This document shows, one piece after another, positions 36,701-53,640 of a stretch of 64,000 bases of DNA. Location: positions 2,302,421 through 2,366,420 of the forward strand of contig CM055111.1 of assembly GCA_029204225.1 (NCBI GenBank). Reading direction: 5' to 3'. Each line of letters begins with the position of its first letter. Within the stretch, counting starts at the first letter, position 1. The notes below the pieces were generated by a model. It had not been told where the DNA came from. It ran no database searches and saw only the letters and a list, made by a program, of their open reading frames with translations. Made by a program: the position numbers and the translations under genes. The stretch comes from Diphasiastrum complanatum. Lineage: Eukaryota; Streptophyta; Lycopodiopsida; Lycopodiales; Lycopodiaceae.

Positions 36701-38468
36701 ATCATTAGTGTTCCTGGATGCCAATTTACCTAAATATCTTTGCATAACCAGATATGTCGCTGTAGTGTTCACTGTGAATATTATACATCCCAGTCCGTTG
36801 ACCATCATACATACACTTATCCTACAGAAGATGAGATTATTCTCTCTCTTGGGGAACGATCAAACCTTTTATACTACTTAATTCATTGATTTTGTGGAAA
36901 TCTATAACGACTAGGCCACCACAATTTCATTGTAAACAAACGCATCACTTGGTTGAAATTAGAGCGAAGGCTATGCAACCAAAAGAATTTTTATTTTTGA
37001 AAAATAATTGGTTTCTAGTCCAAACCTCATCAAATGTTTGGTTGGTCAAATCTTTAAAAGTGCATTTGTTTTGATTGTAGGTAGCCTAGGCACAACTTGG
37101 AATAAAAAAATATTTGGAAGAGATGCATGTGCCGACATACATTTGGCACTATTCTTTTCTTCTACAATCACATTGGACTATGGAGAATAGCTAATTGTCA
37201 ATTACCAAATAATTCTTTGGATTTGACAAATTTTTTTGAATACATTGGAGATGTTCTCTCGTCCACCATCAGTCCTTAGTTGTTGTAGGTAAACACTATT
37301 TGTGCGGTGGCTGTTCTAGATTTATCCATGGTTTGGGTTGTAGTAAGTGGTAGACTAGTTCGTCCACTTTCTAAGATCTACATAAAACTTAAAACAATAA
37401 AGTGAGAGCATCAAGGCTTTTCCAACGAATGCTCGAAAAACTAAAAACAATCTAACTAGGCTTGTTAAGGCTTACCCAACTACCAAGCGATTTAACTAAA
37501 CTAGGGCTTGCTAAGGCTTGCTTAACTAGCAAAAACCCGTTGATCTAGAACCTAGCTAACACCCAAAGGGAAATGATAATAATAATTGCAGCTACATAAG
37601 CATAAATCATAAAATTCCTATGAAAAGGAGGCAAGAGGAGGCCCGAGCACCTTCCCTCAAGCTATTCACCTTCCAAAGGGAACACAAAGAAAATAGAGAG
37701 ATCAAATCACAAGATTGCAATTAGCATAATCTCAATCTGTTGTTTACAAAGAAAATGTCTCTTCTTATAGCAAGAGGGCCTTCCATAAGTTTCCACTAAC
37801 TTATGGGATTATCCTTCTAATCTTGTTATTTAAGTCTCACAACTTCTAACTTAGAAACTTGAACTCCTAAACATAGATTCTTAAGTTAAACTTGGAATCT
37901 TTTATTTCTAAGCTTAAGTTTTCTAACTTAAATTTCCTAGTTTTAGAAGTTTAGAACTTATTAAGAAAAGAAAAGCTTCTAATCATGGTCTTATAACACA
38001 CATGCCATGGTAGAAGTTTATTAACAATTACTCGGATGTAGACTTACAACACACATGCCACAATGTTTTTTTTTTTTTTTATATCTTCTTGCTAACATTA
38101 TCCCTCTCCTTATTGGATCGGTGGTCCCACACCAATCGAAGCTTTTTTGTCCTGGCAAAAACAGTATATGGCGCCATGCTGGTTGTGGATCAAGGAGTTT
38201 GACTGCTTCTCGATGGATTTGGCAAACATCGAGGTTCGGAAGAATGTGTCTGCCTCGCTCCTTGGATTGAAATTTCTTTGCAAACTCTTGGGACACCAAC
38301 AGGTCATTGCTAGGTGCATTTGGAGTGATCTTATGCCATATTGTAGGTGCTTCAGCTGCCAAGGTATGTTCCTGCTATGGATCGGGTTGAGGGGAGAGAG
38401 GTGGTGAGGGATTGGATTCAGCAATGTGTTGGGTGTCAGGAGAAAATTGGCGTTGGATGGAAGGAACT
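33791..38468. other. 4.7 kb with no firm gene
   Basis: Stops are dense on both strands. A (CA)n run is at 34848-34874. A 60-codon frame at 35671-35862 ends KAIFHNKPASMKRQRRM and looks protein-like, perhaps a stray exon, but has no recognised family. A poly-T run at 38069 and a 113-codon minus frame at 38021-38362 show no motif. LTRs of the chromovirus may lie at 33800-34300 but cannot be delimited. Confidence 0.4.
34848..34874. repeat. (CA)n microsatellite
   Basis: About 26 bases of CA repeat. Confidence 0.95.
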
Positions 38469-38573
38469 GTGAGAGATTTCAACTAGTTTAGTCATATTTG
38501 CTACATTTGTTTATATGTCATTTGAGGCCAATTTCATATTAGACTTAGAGTTTGACTTTTCACCTTTCACCAT
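38469..38573 (+). repeat. LTR 5'-end fragment
   Basis: TGTGAGAGATTTCAACTAG and the following GAGGCCAATTTCATATTAGA match the beginning of the reverse-strand LTR at 19269 with small indels. No internal element sequence adjoins it, so it is a truncated or solo LTR remnant. Confidence 0.75.
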
Positions 38574-38603
38574 AGTTAAACTCTTATCTTCCTGCACATG
38601 CTT

Positions 38604-38885
38604 AATTGGTGTATCTTGGTTGAGATGGGCTTGCTCACCCAGGTTTGATTCTTTGTGATCCCAATCCCACTCTCAATTGGTGTATCTTGCTTGAGATGGG
38701 CTTGCTCACACGGGTTTGATTTTTTGTGATCTCAATCCCACTCTCAATTGGTGTCTATTCTTGCTTGAGATGGGATTGCTCACTCGAGTTTCTTCTTTGA
38801 GATCGGATTCCCATTCTCAATTGGTGTATCTTTTTGAGATGAGGTTGCTCACCCAAGTTTGATTCTTTGTGATCCCGATCCCACT
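38604..38885. repeat. Four-copy tandem repeat, 71-73 bp unit
   Basis: Units start AATTGGTGT at 38604, 38675, 38746 and 38819. Each contains TTGAGATGGG, TTGCTCAC and TGTGATCCCAATCCCACT with substitutions. It lies 1.2 kb upstream of the carboxypeptidase start codon. Confidence 0.9.
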
Positions 38886-38992
38886 TGTTGATAGCACCAA
38901 AAAAGCATAGTTAAGCTAGATCTCCACTAATGCAAAGGATAGGTGCTCCTCTATATTATTTGATCATGTGGTGCATTTCAAAGTTGGAACAA

Positions 38993-39142
38993 GTTTAGTG
39001 CACTCTCGTGTATGGGTAGAGTTGTTGACTACCACCAGAAAGGTGTAGGCTTGAATCCAGGCTATGACATCTAAGGAGCTTAGTTCTGTATTTGCCATGC
39101 AGGTAGTATATAACAACCAGAGTTGCTTAATAGCCATGAAAA
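38993..39142 (+). mobile_element. tRNA-derived SINE with 13-bp target duplications
   Basis: The 150-bp insert is bounded by perfect 13-bp repeats AAAGTTGGAACAA (38980-38992 and 39143-39155). It begins GTTTAGTGCACTCTCG and has a possible A-box region TGGGTAGAGTTGTTGACT and a B-box-like GGCTTGAATCC about 30 bases later. It ends in a short A-rich tail (CCATGAAAAA). Target duplication, A tail and pol III-like boxes together are diagnostic of a SINE. A diverged relative is at 56850. Confidence 0.82.
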
Positions 39143-39271
39143 AAAGTTGGAACAAATTGAGGCTGGATCAATGGAGGGAGGCCAATTATCTGTGAGCCAA
39201 TCAGATGCGCTATAAACGGCGCATCTAACTACCACCTTTGCTCACAATGTACGAAGCAAACAGTAATTTTC

Positions 39272-39280
39272 TATAAAAAG
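39272..39280 (+). promoter_or_regulatory. Candidate TATA box for the carboxypeptidase gene
   Basis: TATAAAAAG lies about 30-40 bases upstream of a GA-rich leader-like tract (39313-39390), and about 850 bp upstream of the start codon at 40124. The distance is long for an unspliced leader, so the assignment is tentative. Confidence 0.3.
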
Positions 39281-39979
39281 CATACTGTCCTCAGGATCGC
39301 GGCTCACGAGAACACGAGAGAGAGAGAGACTGAGAGACAGAGAGAGACGGGGGGAGGACGGGGGAAGAGTGTGTGTGTGAGAGAGAAGCTTTATGATCTT
39401 TGCTGTACTGGCAGCACACAGCAGTGATGGTATGATGAAGACGCTGCTGCAAAGCAGGAGGATGATAAAAGCAGCTGGTGTGAAGCAGTGACTAATTCTT
39501 GGATGGATAGAGAAAAGTAGTAATAGTTTATACTTATTTCTGTGTTGGAGAGATAAAGTAGTAGGTCTTTCCAATCGCACTATACGTATTACATTTGCAG
39601 TCACTCACGCTGGTGGGTTATTACAATGGTGGGTTTACTTTACTGCCCTTAACCTCTCCTATTGCTCTCTCTCCTTTGACCACTTCAATGTACTTGATCC
39701 TGTTCCTGCTGCTGGAGGTACATATCCCACAGTTCATATGCATCATATGATTCATATCTCCACATACGAGTTCCACTTATAGTGAATAGTGCATAGTCCA
39801 GACAGAAACACCGACACAGAACATGCCTGTGAATCTGGCTCCATTACACAATGCCACTGCCGGCATTGCTGTGACAGCACAGTGCACAGTATCGTTTGTG
39901 CCTAGAACATTTTAATCTGGTGTTTCTGGGTGAGCATTTCAAAGTGCTCTTATCCGGTATAGGTAGAAAGTGAGAGTAG

Positions 39980-45092
<5,113 letters not shown>

Positions 45093-46781
45093 AAAAGCTA
45101 TACACTTATTACAATAGTCTGATACTACTCAGAACAGTCAAAGGCTGATTCTAAAATTTGTGACATAGCATATTCGTTTGTACCTTTCAAGAATGGCCAG
45201 ATTGCATCTTAGACTGTAACTCTACTGTTATGGTCAAAATACACTTGCTACAATTCTTGACATACCAATGAACTGATTCGATTCATTTTGTGTATACATT
45301 ATTCATTCTTCAAGATTGTGATCACGATCAGTTTACAAATCAGATCTTTGATGCTCAATGTATATCTGTGTGGATACATAATGCTTCTTATAACAGCACA
45401 CAACTTTAGACTAATATTGGGCCATTGTGAATGAGCTCACTGATCAAAATCCTGAGCTGCATCAATGGAAATAACCCACTTATCAGCCCGATGGTACTGT
45501 AGCATCAGCCCTAATAATAAAGTCTGCTTCAGCCTGCATCATAGAAATAGTTTATGAGCACACTCAAAAGTTGAATATAATGCTTCACTTAAAAAAAAAC
45601 CACAGATTCAAGCTATCTTGAAAGCAAGGGATAGTGCCTATTTCAGGATATTCTGAAAATTAGGTATATTTGGGGTGCGGACTGAAGGTTTTCGAAGCAT
45701 AATTTGTCCAAAAGGGACATGCCAGGGCAAGATTAAAGCATCGGTTAAGCAGCTTAAAATGTCAAATCATGAAAGAAACCAGGTGAATATTTGTGAGTAC
45801 AAGTACATGAAAATTCACAGGCATAATCCAGAGTCCAGACAAGCCCTGAAATGGACTGCATTCAACAGTTACTGAATCTGAAGATTTCATATTTTTCAGC
45901 ACGATCTTACCCTGAATGTGACCTTATATAAATTGCATGCAATTCGTAGATTGATAGAAACTTAATGATTCTGTTATGATGTAGGTTTAATAATCCAAGC
46001 CTTAAACAAAAAAACTGACATTTTGCAATTTAATGATTAGGAAGTTAAAAAAGAGCTGTCATTTACCTACTCAGATCTATTCATTCTAGAATTTGTTGAA
46101 AACTTCATCATTATCATTTTGAGATCAAATTCGACAATGTTAGCTGATTCAACTAGCATCATTGTTTACAATATGTACACTTTAGATCATATAGTCAAAT
46201 CAGACCAAGGACCACAAGGCTCCAAACATCCACTCCAGAGTAGTTGGGATTTGAGCACGCACCGTTGTAAGTCCAATATCCACCAACTATTGTACATTGC
46301 AAATTGGAGAATGAGGCCTTATGTTCTCATGTGAGGATAGAAACAAATGGCTTTGTAAGATCCCGAGCTTGAGAGGGAGGGCAAGGGAGATCGAAATCTT
46401 ACAAAAATGCAAATGGAAATCTCAAGAGTTTCATTGTTTTATATGCTACCAACTCTAGGTTGAAATCCCTTATTTATCCTCTTAACTAGTGACTTGGTGA
46501 CCTTAAGAGACATCAACCACTATTTAAAAAGGTTAGCAGTGTTGAAAATTAAGGGTGTAAAAGTATGAGCGATAGCTCAAAAAGGTCGTTAGACAATCTC
46601 GGACTATCATGTGAATTAGCGCTGCAAAAGTCTAATCAAGTTCTCTCGATCTGAATATCAAGCACATAATGGACTGGCCCTAGATCTTTCATGTTGAATT
46701 CTTTAGAAACATTCTTTGTGGGAGAAATGACCATAGTATGGCCGTAAATCTTAGAGATGCCAAATACTATCGGTCATAAAA
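45093..46781. other. Downstream flank of carboxypeptidase, no gene seen
   Basis: A possible polyadenylation signal AATAAA is at 45516. Open frames up to 71 codons show no motif. Confidence 0.4.
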
Positions 46782-46857
46782 CGGGTGTTTTGTCGGAAAT
46801 TTGAGATATTGGACCCCTTTTTTTTGGATATCTCAAATTTACAAAACCGGAAACCCG
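46782..46857. other. Long imperfect hairpin
   Basis: Arms: CGGGT (46782-46786), GTTTTGT (46787-46793), a CGG bulge, AAATTTGAGATAT (46797-46809). An 18-nt loop with a T run is followed by the complementary ATATCTCAAATTT (46828-46840), ACAAAAC (46841-46847) and ACCCG (46853-46857). It could be a miRNA-like precursor, a small foldback element or a terminal palindrome. Confidence 0.55.
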
Positions 46858-46985
46858 GCATGCTATTTCTTTATAAAGGATATATTGGTGAATTTATGAA
46901 CACATTATTAACCCGACTTTTTGTGATTCCTTGGAAGGTAATTTTGATTACCCGTTGCCATGGACGATGTCACAGAAATGGTTAA

Positions 46986-49257
46986 TGGAACTGTTTTCTA
47001 AAAATTGTTTTCCTTGCTTAAAATCTCTAACAGACATAGAATTGCTTAAGAGCATATAGTCATCTACATAAAGTGCAATAATGATGTAGCTTGGACGATC
47101 ACATTAGAAATAGGCATTCGAGTCAGTAGCATTTGAATGAAAGTTGATCTACAAAAGATAATTGTTAATTCATTTGAACCAAGCTCTAGGTGCCTACTTG
47201 AGCCCATAAAGAGCTTTTCGAGTCTTACAAACTCAATCTTCTAGACCTTCGATACTATAACCTTCATGTAGATATCTTCATGGAAAAACCATTTTTGAAA
47301 TGCAGTTTGTACATCCATCTAATGTACTTCAGCTGCCGCAATTTTCAACAAGGTTCGAATAGATGCAAGTTTGACTACATGACTGACTGTATAGTCAATT
47401 CCTAGTACTTGGGAGTAGCCTTTGACTATCATTCTTGCCTTCCATTTTGATATCGAGCCATCGAACTTGTACTTTCTCTTGAAGATCCACTTGCAATTGA
47501 TGATTTTCCTTTTGGGTGTGCTTTGACAAGAGTCCAAGTCAAGGATTAGTGAATTGTATTAACTATCCATCATTGCTTTCTACATATCAAAGTATGTATT
47601 CGATAGTGCATCTTGAACAATAAGTGGCTCTTTTACTGTTGTCCAAAAATCTTGAGGAGTATTCTTGTCTGGTGGAGCATCATTGGAGCATATTTTTGAA
47701 CCTTTTGTTGTTCATTGTGATTTAAATCATAAGAAGAACAACAAGGTGCAGAAGTGGAAGGAGTCGAGACATAGTTGTCTTTGATATTGGTAGTCAATGA
47801 TTCAATATTTGAACCAAAAATAAATTCATGTTTCTTCTTCTTGAAATCATGAAATTTGTCTTCTAGGATGACTACATCTATGCTAATAAGTGCATTTCTA
47901 GATTGTAGATCATCGACCTTGTAAGCCTTGTGATCTGATAGATATCCAAGAAATATTGACTTGTCAGTCGAATTTCTTCTTTAGATCTGATGGAACTTGA
48001 GCATAGCAAATACATCTGAAAATTCTTAGATGGTCTTTGAATGGTTTTGTACTTGACCAAATCTCTTCAAGGGTTTTGTTGTTGACGACTTTAGTACTGT
48101 AACGATTCTGAACATAGCAGTCCAAAATTTATTCAAAAGATTAGCAACAAATAACATGGATCTTACAAACTCAACAAGAGTCCGATTCTTTCGTTTGACT
48201 ACTCTATTCTACTGAGGACTGTAGCTCAAAAAATATTGTCTCTGAATCCATGATTCACTTAGAAACATAGTCATAGCATTCGAAATGAACTTTCTCCCTC
48301 CATTTGTCCTTAGGGCTTTGATTTTTCTTCTTGTTTGATTTTCAGATAGACGTTTGAATTGTAGAAAACAAATACATGCTTCTAATTTTTTCTTGATGAA
48401 CATGATAGTGGTTCGTCAGAAAAATTGTCAATAAATGTAATGAATACATCGATCCTTGGCATGATGGGATTTCCATCGAGCCACAAAGACCATAGTGAAT
48501 CAGATCCAAAATGCCTTTAGCTCAATGAGCTTGGCCTTTAGAAAATCTTGACCTTGCATGCTTGCCAAGAATAAAAGTCTCACAAGTCTGTTTTTGTGAT
48601 GACTTGTTGATGTCTAAGCCTTTGACAAAATTGTTGTAGAACACATATAAAAAGTAGATCTCATATGGAGATGTTCTAGGTGTTTATGCCATAGGATATT
48701 CTTGTCTGATGATGCTATAGATGAAGATATTTCTTCTGATGTAAGTGCACATTCATGACTTGATGTATAGAGATTACCATCCCTATAACCACAATCTTCG
48801 AGTTGCAATATTGAAGAAGACATTGATTTGCATTGAATGTGATAGTATGGCCTTGATCAACAATTCGACTACTTGATAGTAGATTCTTGGTCAAATTTGG
48901 AACATATAAAACATTCTCGATATGTCGAAGATGAACCATCATTGAATCTAATGGTGCTCCTTTGCCTTTGATCTTAAGAGAGCTAGAGTCTCCAAGACGA
49001 ATAGAATTGTCATGATATGACAAACAAAAATGCTTGAACCAGTCTCTACGAGATGTCATATATTGTGTTGAGTCGAGATACCAACGTTTAGAATTTGAAG
49101 CAATGTTTGATTCAGCCATAAATAGATTTGGGTTGGATTTGTCTTCAAAAGCAGCAGTGACTGCAGCATGAACCTATTGGTTCTTGGCCGCAAGGATTCT
49201 ACAGTCCTTTATATCATGTCCTTTCTTCTTGCAATACTTGTAGAATGTGTACTTTTC
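46986..49257 (-). pseudogene. Ty1/copia gag zinc knuckle to RT, heavily decayed
   Basis: Minus-strand order: CCHC knuckle KYCKKKGHDIKDC (about 49235-49195), protease RWYLDSTQYMTSRRDWF near 49080 with the usual GA after DS deleted, NVLYVPNLTKNLLS, GAG-pre-integrase LWHKHLEHLHMRS, integrase KALRTNGGRKFIS and FLSYSPQ (about 48350-48210), further integrase C-terminal pieces, hinge, RT CKWIFKRKYKFDGSISKWKA and VKGYSQVLGIDY (about 47490-47390), then RT palm scraps to about 47000. Numerous stops and frameshifts. The order is normal, so this is one old element missing both ends. Confidence 0.88.
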
Positions 49258-49261
49258 ACAT

Positions 49262-49878
49262 GTGTGAGGACTTCTCAAACAATGTGAATAATCTCCTGAG
49301 ATGTGTGTGATTGCACGTAGATCAATCTAGATTGAGATACAAGCATACTAGCTCAAAAATCTAAGGTAAGAGCACTCTACACGTGCATCTATCACAAGCC
49401 ATTCATCACACATAATGAAAGGAAACTTTGGAAAAACTAAGTATAGATTTAGCTTGCTCTCTGGTAGAGAGATAATGCTACATAGAGGTTTTGGGTAGAG
49501 AGAGAATGTAAAATAAAAATGGAGCTTGCTACATCAAGATCTTGCTACAAAAAACTAGCTTGAGATCCAAGAGTGTGGAAATGATGAAATTTGATTGGAC
49601 CTCTAAAACACCACCTCTTATTATGGTTGGACCTCCTACATGCCACCTCTTACAATGCTTGGACAATTTTGGTGCACCTCACTTCATGATTGGCCCAAAT
49701 TGACAAATTAGGTCAAGAGGTGATTTTCTAGCATCAAGCCAAGTGTAACTACTAGCATACACTACCATGAGCTGATTCGTTTCTAGAATTGGCCTAATCA
49801 CATATTTAAAAGTGTATAATGAGTGGTTTTGAAAGAGGACCCCCAAACCTCAAGATAGATGGCTTTTACAATTTCACA
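49262..49878 (-). repeat. 3' LTR of reverse-strand copia, inner boundary clear
   Basis: The purine tract CTTTTAAGGAGAAA (49879-49892, minus) is followed by TGTGAAATTGTAAAAGCC. The LTR continues toward 49262, where zinc-knuckle sequence of the next element begins. The outer end lacks a primer site and may be truncated. Confidence 0.65.
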
Positions 49879-49900
49879 TTTCTCCTTAAAAGATATCTAT

Positions 49901-50870
49901 CTACTTTACCATGGATCTTGGAATCAAGCCAAGATTAGATCTAAACTTTATGAAAGCACTCTTGAGAAATGGTTTGGTGAGGAGATCGACAATATATGAT
50001 AATGATCCAGTATGCTCCAAGTTGATTTCTCCTCCAATGACTTTTTCCCTTAGAAAATGGTGTGCAATCTCAATCTGTTTGATTCTTGCATGAAAAATAG
50101 GATTGTTGGCAAGAGCTTGGGTTGAGATGTTGTCACACTTGATGATAGGTAGATCTCCATCCTTGATGCACTTGAGTTCCATGAGTCATCTTTTGATCCA
50201 CAAAACCTCTTTACTAGTGGTTGTAAGGGCCTTGTAGTTGACCTCACATGAAGATTAAGATATGGTTTCTTGTTTCTTGGATAACCAAGACACAAGATTC
50301 CATCCAATAAATATAGTGAATGCACTAGTGAACTTTCTCACTTGCAAAGTTCGAATCTGAGTAGGCAACCATTGATAGATCTTCACTTTTGAAGAATAAT
50401 CCATAATCAAGTGTGGAAGATACGTATTTCAAGATCCTTTTGGCCAATTTGACAATGGCAAATCTTTGGATCTTGCATGAATTGACTCAATTTATGCACC
50501 ACTAAAACTCAAATTGGGCCTAGTAATTGTCAACCATATGAGGGGACTGATAAGACTCCTATAAAAGGTGATGTCCTTGAAGGATCTTTCATCCCCTTTG
50601 ATAGGATCTTTTACAACATGCTCCATGGGAGTATCAATGCTCTTACAATTTTCCATATGAAATTTCTTAAGCATAGAGAGAGAGAGAGCATATCTAGATT
50701 GACTAATAAATGTATGATCTTGAAAAAGATCTACTTCTAGTCCTAAGATGTAGTGAAGCTCACCTAGATCTTAAATATTGAATTCCTACCTAAAGTACTT
50801 TTTGTTTCATCAACAAGTTTCATGCAGTTTCCAACAAGATGATGTCATCTACATATATGATGAGAATGAA
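49901..50870 (-). pseudogene. Ty1/copia RT C-terminus and RNase H, reverse strand
   Basis: The minus strand shows YVDDIILLETA near 50850, KFHMENCKSIDTPMEHVVKD (50674 onward), RPNLSFSGA, frame changes, then RNase H (GILCLGYPRNKK in a shifted frame, ALANNPIFHARIKQIE, LTKPFLKSAFIKF) to the stop at 49901. It is close to the forward-strand fragment at 716-2032 and likely the same family. Confidence 0.9.
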
Positions 50871-50930
50871 AAGATTAATATTTACAAACTTTATATACAA
50901 AGATGGATCATAGGCAAAGATTCAAGTTTC

Positions 50931-50933
<3 letters not shown>

Positions 50934-50967
<34 letters not shown>

Positions 50968-51005
50968 CACAATCACTCAAGTCTCACACACAGTGCACAT
51001 TGTGA

Positions 51006-51041
<36 letters not shown>

Positions 51042-51046
51042 ACACA

Positions 51047-51081
<35 letters not shown>
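50934..51081. repeat. Compound (CA)n / (CT)n microsatellites
   Basis: CA runs at 50934-50965 and 51008-51038, then a CT run at 51049-51081. Confidence 0.96.
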
Positions 51082-51084
<3 letters not shown>

Positions 51085-52479
51085 CGAAACTCGGGGCCTT
51101 GAGTGCGAAACAGGGCTTTTTTGCCAACAGTCGGTTCGAACCGTTCGAATCGGGTCCGTTCAATTCGGTGGTTCGAACCGCGGTTCGATGCAACCTTGAA
51201 CTGAAGCACAAGTTAGGTTAAGGAAGTTGTTTCACAATAGTTAAGCAACATCACAAAATGAACTAGTTCAAGTTAGTGCTAACTGAATTCGTTAACTAAC
51301 TTGTGTGAGCTAACTGTGAGTGGGGCAGCACATTTCTTAGTTAACTTTAGTTAGCACTAACTAAAAATCACCAACTTGTAAGTGGGGGAGTTTTGTTGCT
51401 ATAGTAGGAAGGTTTTTTTAGCCACTTTTCAGCTTTGTACAATGATACTATTGCACTTCAAAAACCCACATTCTTGGTAAAGGGAATCCATAAACATTGG
51501 TCACCAACTTCTGCAATTAGAGCTTTTGTGCCATCTATCGAGCTTCATCAAGAGTGTTGGATCATAACGGACTGATTTTGGCATTCAGCAATGGCTCGGC
51601 TTATTTTCAGCACCCTGACGAGTGCTGGCACGCATCAGGGTGCACCAGCCAGGGACAGTGTCTAAAAAACTTGTGGCAGTCATAATCGTCAATCAATCAA
51701 AAGCCAACTGTATAATCTACTGTTGCAGTGGCTTAATCTAAGGCAAAGGCTCATGAACCCCTTCGTGGACATTATTCAATCTACTATTCTACGAACTAAT
51801 GCTTAAGGGCTAATCATTGTCTTTTAGTTCAATTAAATGGGATCTTTAAAGGAGCTGCAGATCTACCAAATTACGAGCATGAGATACAGAAAAAATGAAA
51901 ACATTTGGAACTCAAATTTTCAAAACGAACATCAACATTATGAATATGCACATCACTGCTGCAGACTTCCACGCTTATTTTCTCAGAAGTTGATTAGATT
52001 CACAACCAGTTTATTGCCCAACTTAGCTCCAAATATGGCTGGAGTAAGCTGACAATATTCGATCACACTTACTTCAAGCCACTGCTGCAGAGTGCCTTTT
52101 GTTGATACTTTATAGCATCACAAGCAGCAGTCAAAAGAATTTCCAAATCACCACTCACTAGTCAAATAAACCAATTGAAAGTCGAAAACTTTTTGAAGCT
52201 CCATAAAGTTGTACTGTTAGTTCAGTGCAAGTTCTTCTTGTAGCACTCCCTCTGGCAATGTCAGCCAATGCACAGACCTAAATGATGTAGTGGGGCTACA
52301 CACTTATCTGAAGAGATGCAAATTCACTTTATTTGTCCGCTCTCGTTTTTCCAACCTGGCAATAATAACAACGAGAAGCTCATGACTTCAATTTGAACCT
52401 AACATTTTTTTCCGAAATCTGAACTTGAGATTGTTCATTTTGTCAAAGGACTTGTCATTGTTTTTGACATGCAGCTGTA
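51082..52479. other. Spacer with GGTTCGAACC palindromes, no gene
   Basis: GGTTCGAACC occurs at 51133-51142 and 51170-51179, with related CGGTTCG and GTTCGAATCGGG beside them. The remainder (51200-52480) has no recognised coding sequence. Confidence 0.45.
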
Positions 52480-53280
52480 ATCTATTCACACCAAAACTCG
52501 ACATTAAAGAGGAGCTTGGTGACAACCGATTTAGCAGTTGTTTCGACATCTCGAGGACTTTGACTTGGCAATTGCGCCATCATGCATTTTGCACCTTCGA
52601 CAAGCGGTCTGTTTCTTCTTTCTATGACACCATTGGACTGAGATATATATGCAGGTGTGAACTGATGTTCAATTCCTCTGTCTTGGCATAAGCTTGAGAA
52701 CTCCTTGCTCGAGTATTTGCCTCCATTGTCGGACCTGATTGTTTGTATCTCTTGGAGGTGTGACTTTATGCAAATGCCATGAACTTCTTGAATGCTTCGA
52801 ACACCTCAGACTTCTTCTTCAAATATTATATCGTTGTCATCTTGCTATAATCATCAATGAATGTGAGAAAATATCGCAATCCAGAGAGAGAATTGACTTT
52901 CATCAATCCGCAGACATCTGAGTGAACTAGCTCAAGGATGTTCTTGGCTCTCCTTCCTTATGTACAAATGGAGTTCAATGTTGCTTACCCTTCTGACAGG
53001 CTTCGCAGAAGTCGGGACCCTAGACTTGTGATCTTCAGACTACTTACTAGCTCTTTTCTGCCCATGTCATAAAGACTCCTCATATTCAGATGATACATTC
53101 TTTTGTGCCAGAGATGATTTTCATTTTCAGACACATCCAATATGCTATCATAACTGCTAATAATTTTAGCTTGGTAGAGATTACCTTGTCTTGATCCGAT
53201 AGTCAGTAGCTTGTTTGACTTTTGCTCGATTATTTGGCATACGTTCCCATCAAACAAAACTCGTATTTCAAGATCCACTA
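52480..53280 (-). pseudogene. Ty1/copia GAG-pre-integrase and integrase, reverse strand
   Basis: The minus strand gives NENHLWHKRMYHLNMRS, then LVHSDVCGLMKVNSLSGLRY, FLTFIDDYSKMTTI, KKSEVFEAFKKFMAF, and in another frame IRSDNGGKYSSKEFS, FTPAYISQSNGVIERRN. The catalytic Asp and Glu positions are all present but split by frameshifts and stops. It ends near 52480. Confidence 0.88.
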
Positions 53281-53289
53281 TCCTCGATA

Positions 53290-53544
53290 CATAGAGCAGG
53301 TCTCTTCTTTGAGTGAGTACATCTACATGAGGATTTCTTCGTTTATGGAGGATACAATGATCGTCATTGCGCGCTCACCTTCCTTATCCATTCTGCTCTC
53401 CTTAAGTCTTTCTTTGGAGGTTTTTGTTCTGTGAGATCAATCACTGACCATATCCCTTTGCATTTTAGCAGTGTTTTGATTCCATACGTGATAATCTGCG
53501 CCATCAAGATTGATTGCAATCCTGGCTTGAATTGTAGTAGCCAT
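53290..53544 (-). pseudogene. Ty1/copia gag N-terminus, reverse strand
   Basis: The ATG is at 53544. It reads ATTIQARIAINLDGADYHVW, and NTAKMQRDMVSD before a stop. A frameshifted continuation encodes AMTIIVSSINEEI near 53350. Gag breaks off near 53290 and integrase-side sequence follows, so the capsid C-terminus, zinc knuckle and protease are deleted. Confidence 0.85.
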
Positions 53545-53562
53545 ATTGTATCTAATGAATCT

Positions 53563-53574
53563 GCTCTGATACCA
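53563..53574 (-). other. Primer binding site, initiator Met tRNA
   Basis: Minus-strand TGGTATCAGAGC lies directly against plus-strand TGTCTAAATTTGTCTGC (LTR end at 53575) and 19 bp upstream of the gag ATG at 53544. Confidence 0.92.
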
Positions 53575-53640
53575 TGTCTAAATTTGTCTGCAAGGGTGTG
53601 CCTATTCTTTGGTGGAAGTGTGCTACACACTGCATTACAT
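53575..53640 (-). repeat. Inner end of 5' LTR, outer extent unknown
   Basis: TGTCTAAATTTG begins at the primer site. Only the first tens of bases can be assigned because no partner LTR is present. Confidence 0.55.

Noticed and set aside
51133-51190. tRNA gene
   Set aside because: B-box-like motifs only. No A box, no cloverleaf and no acceptor pairing could be found.
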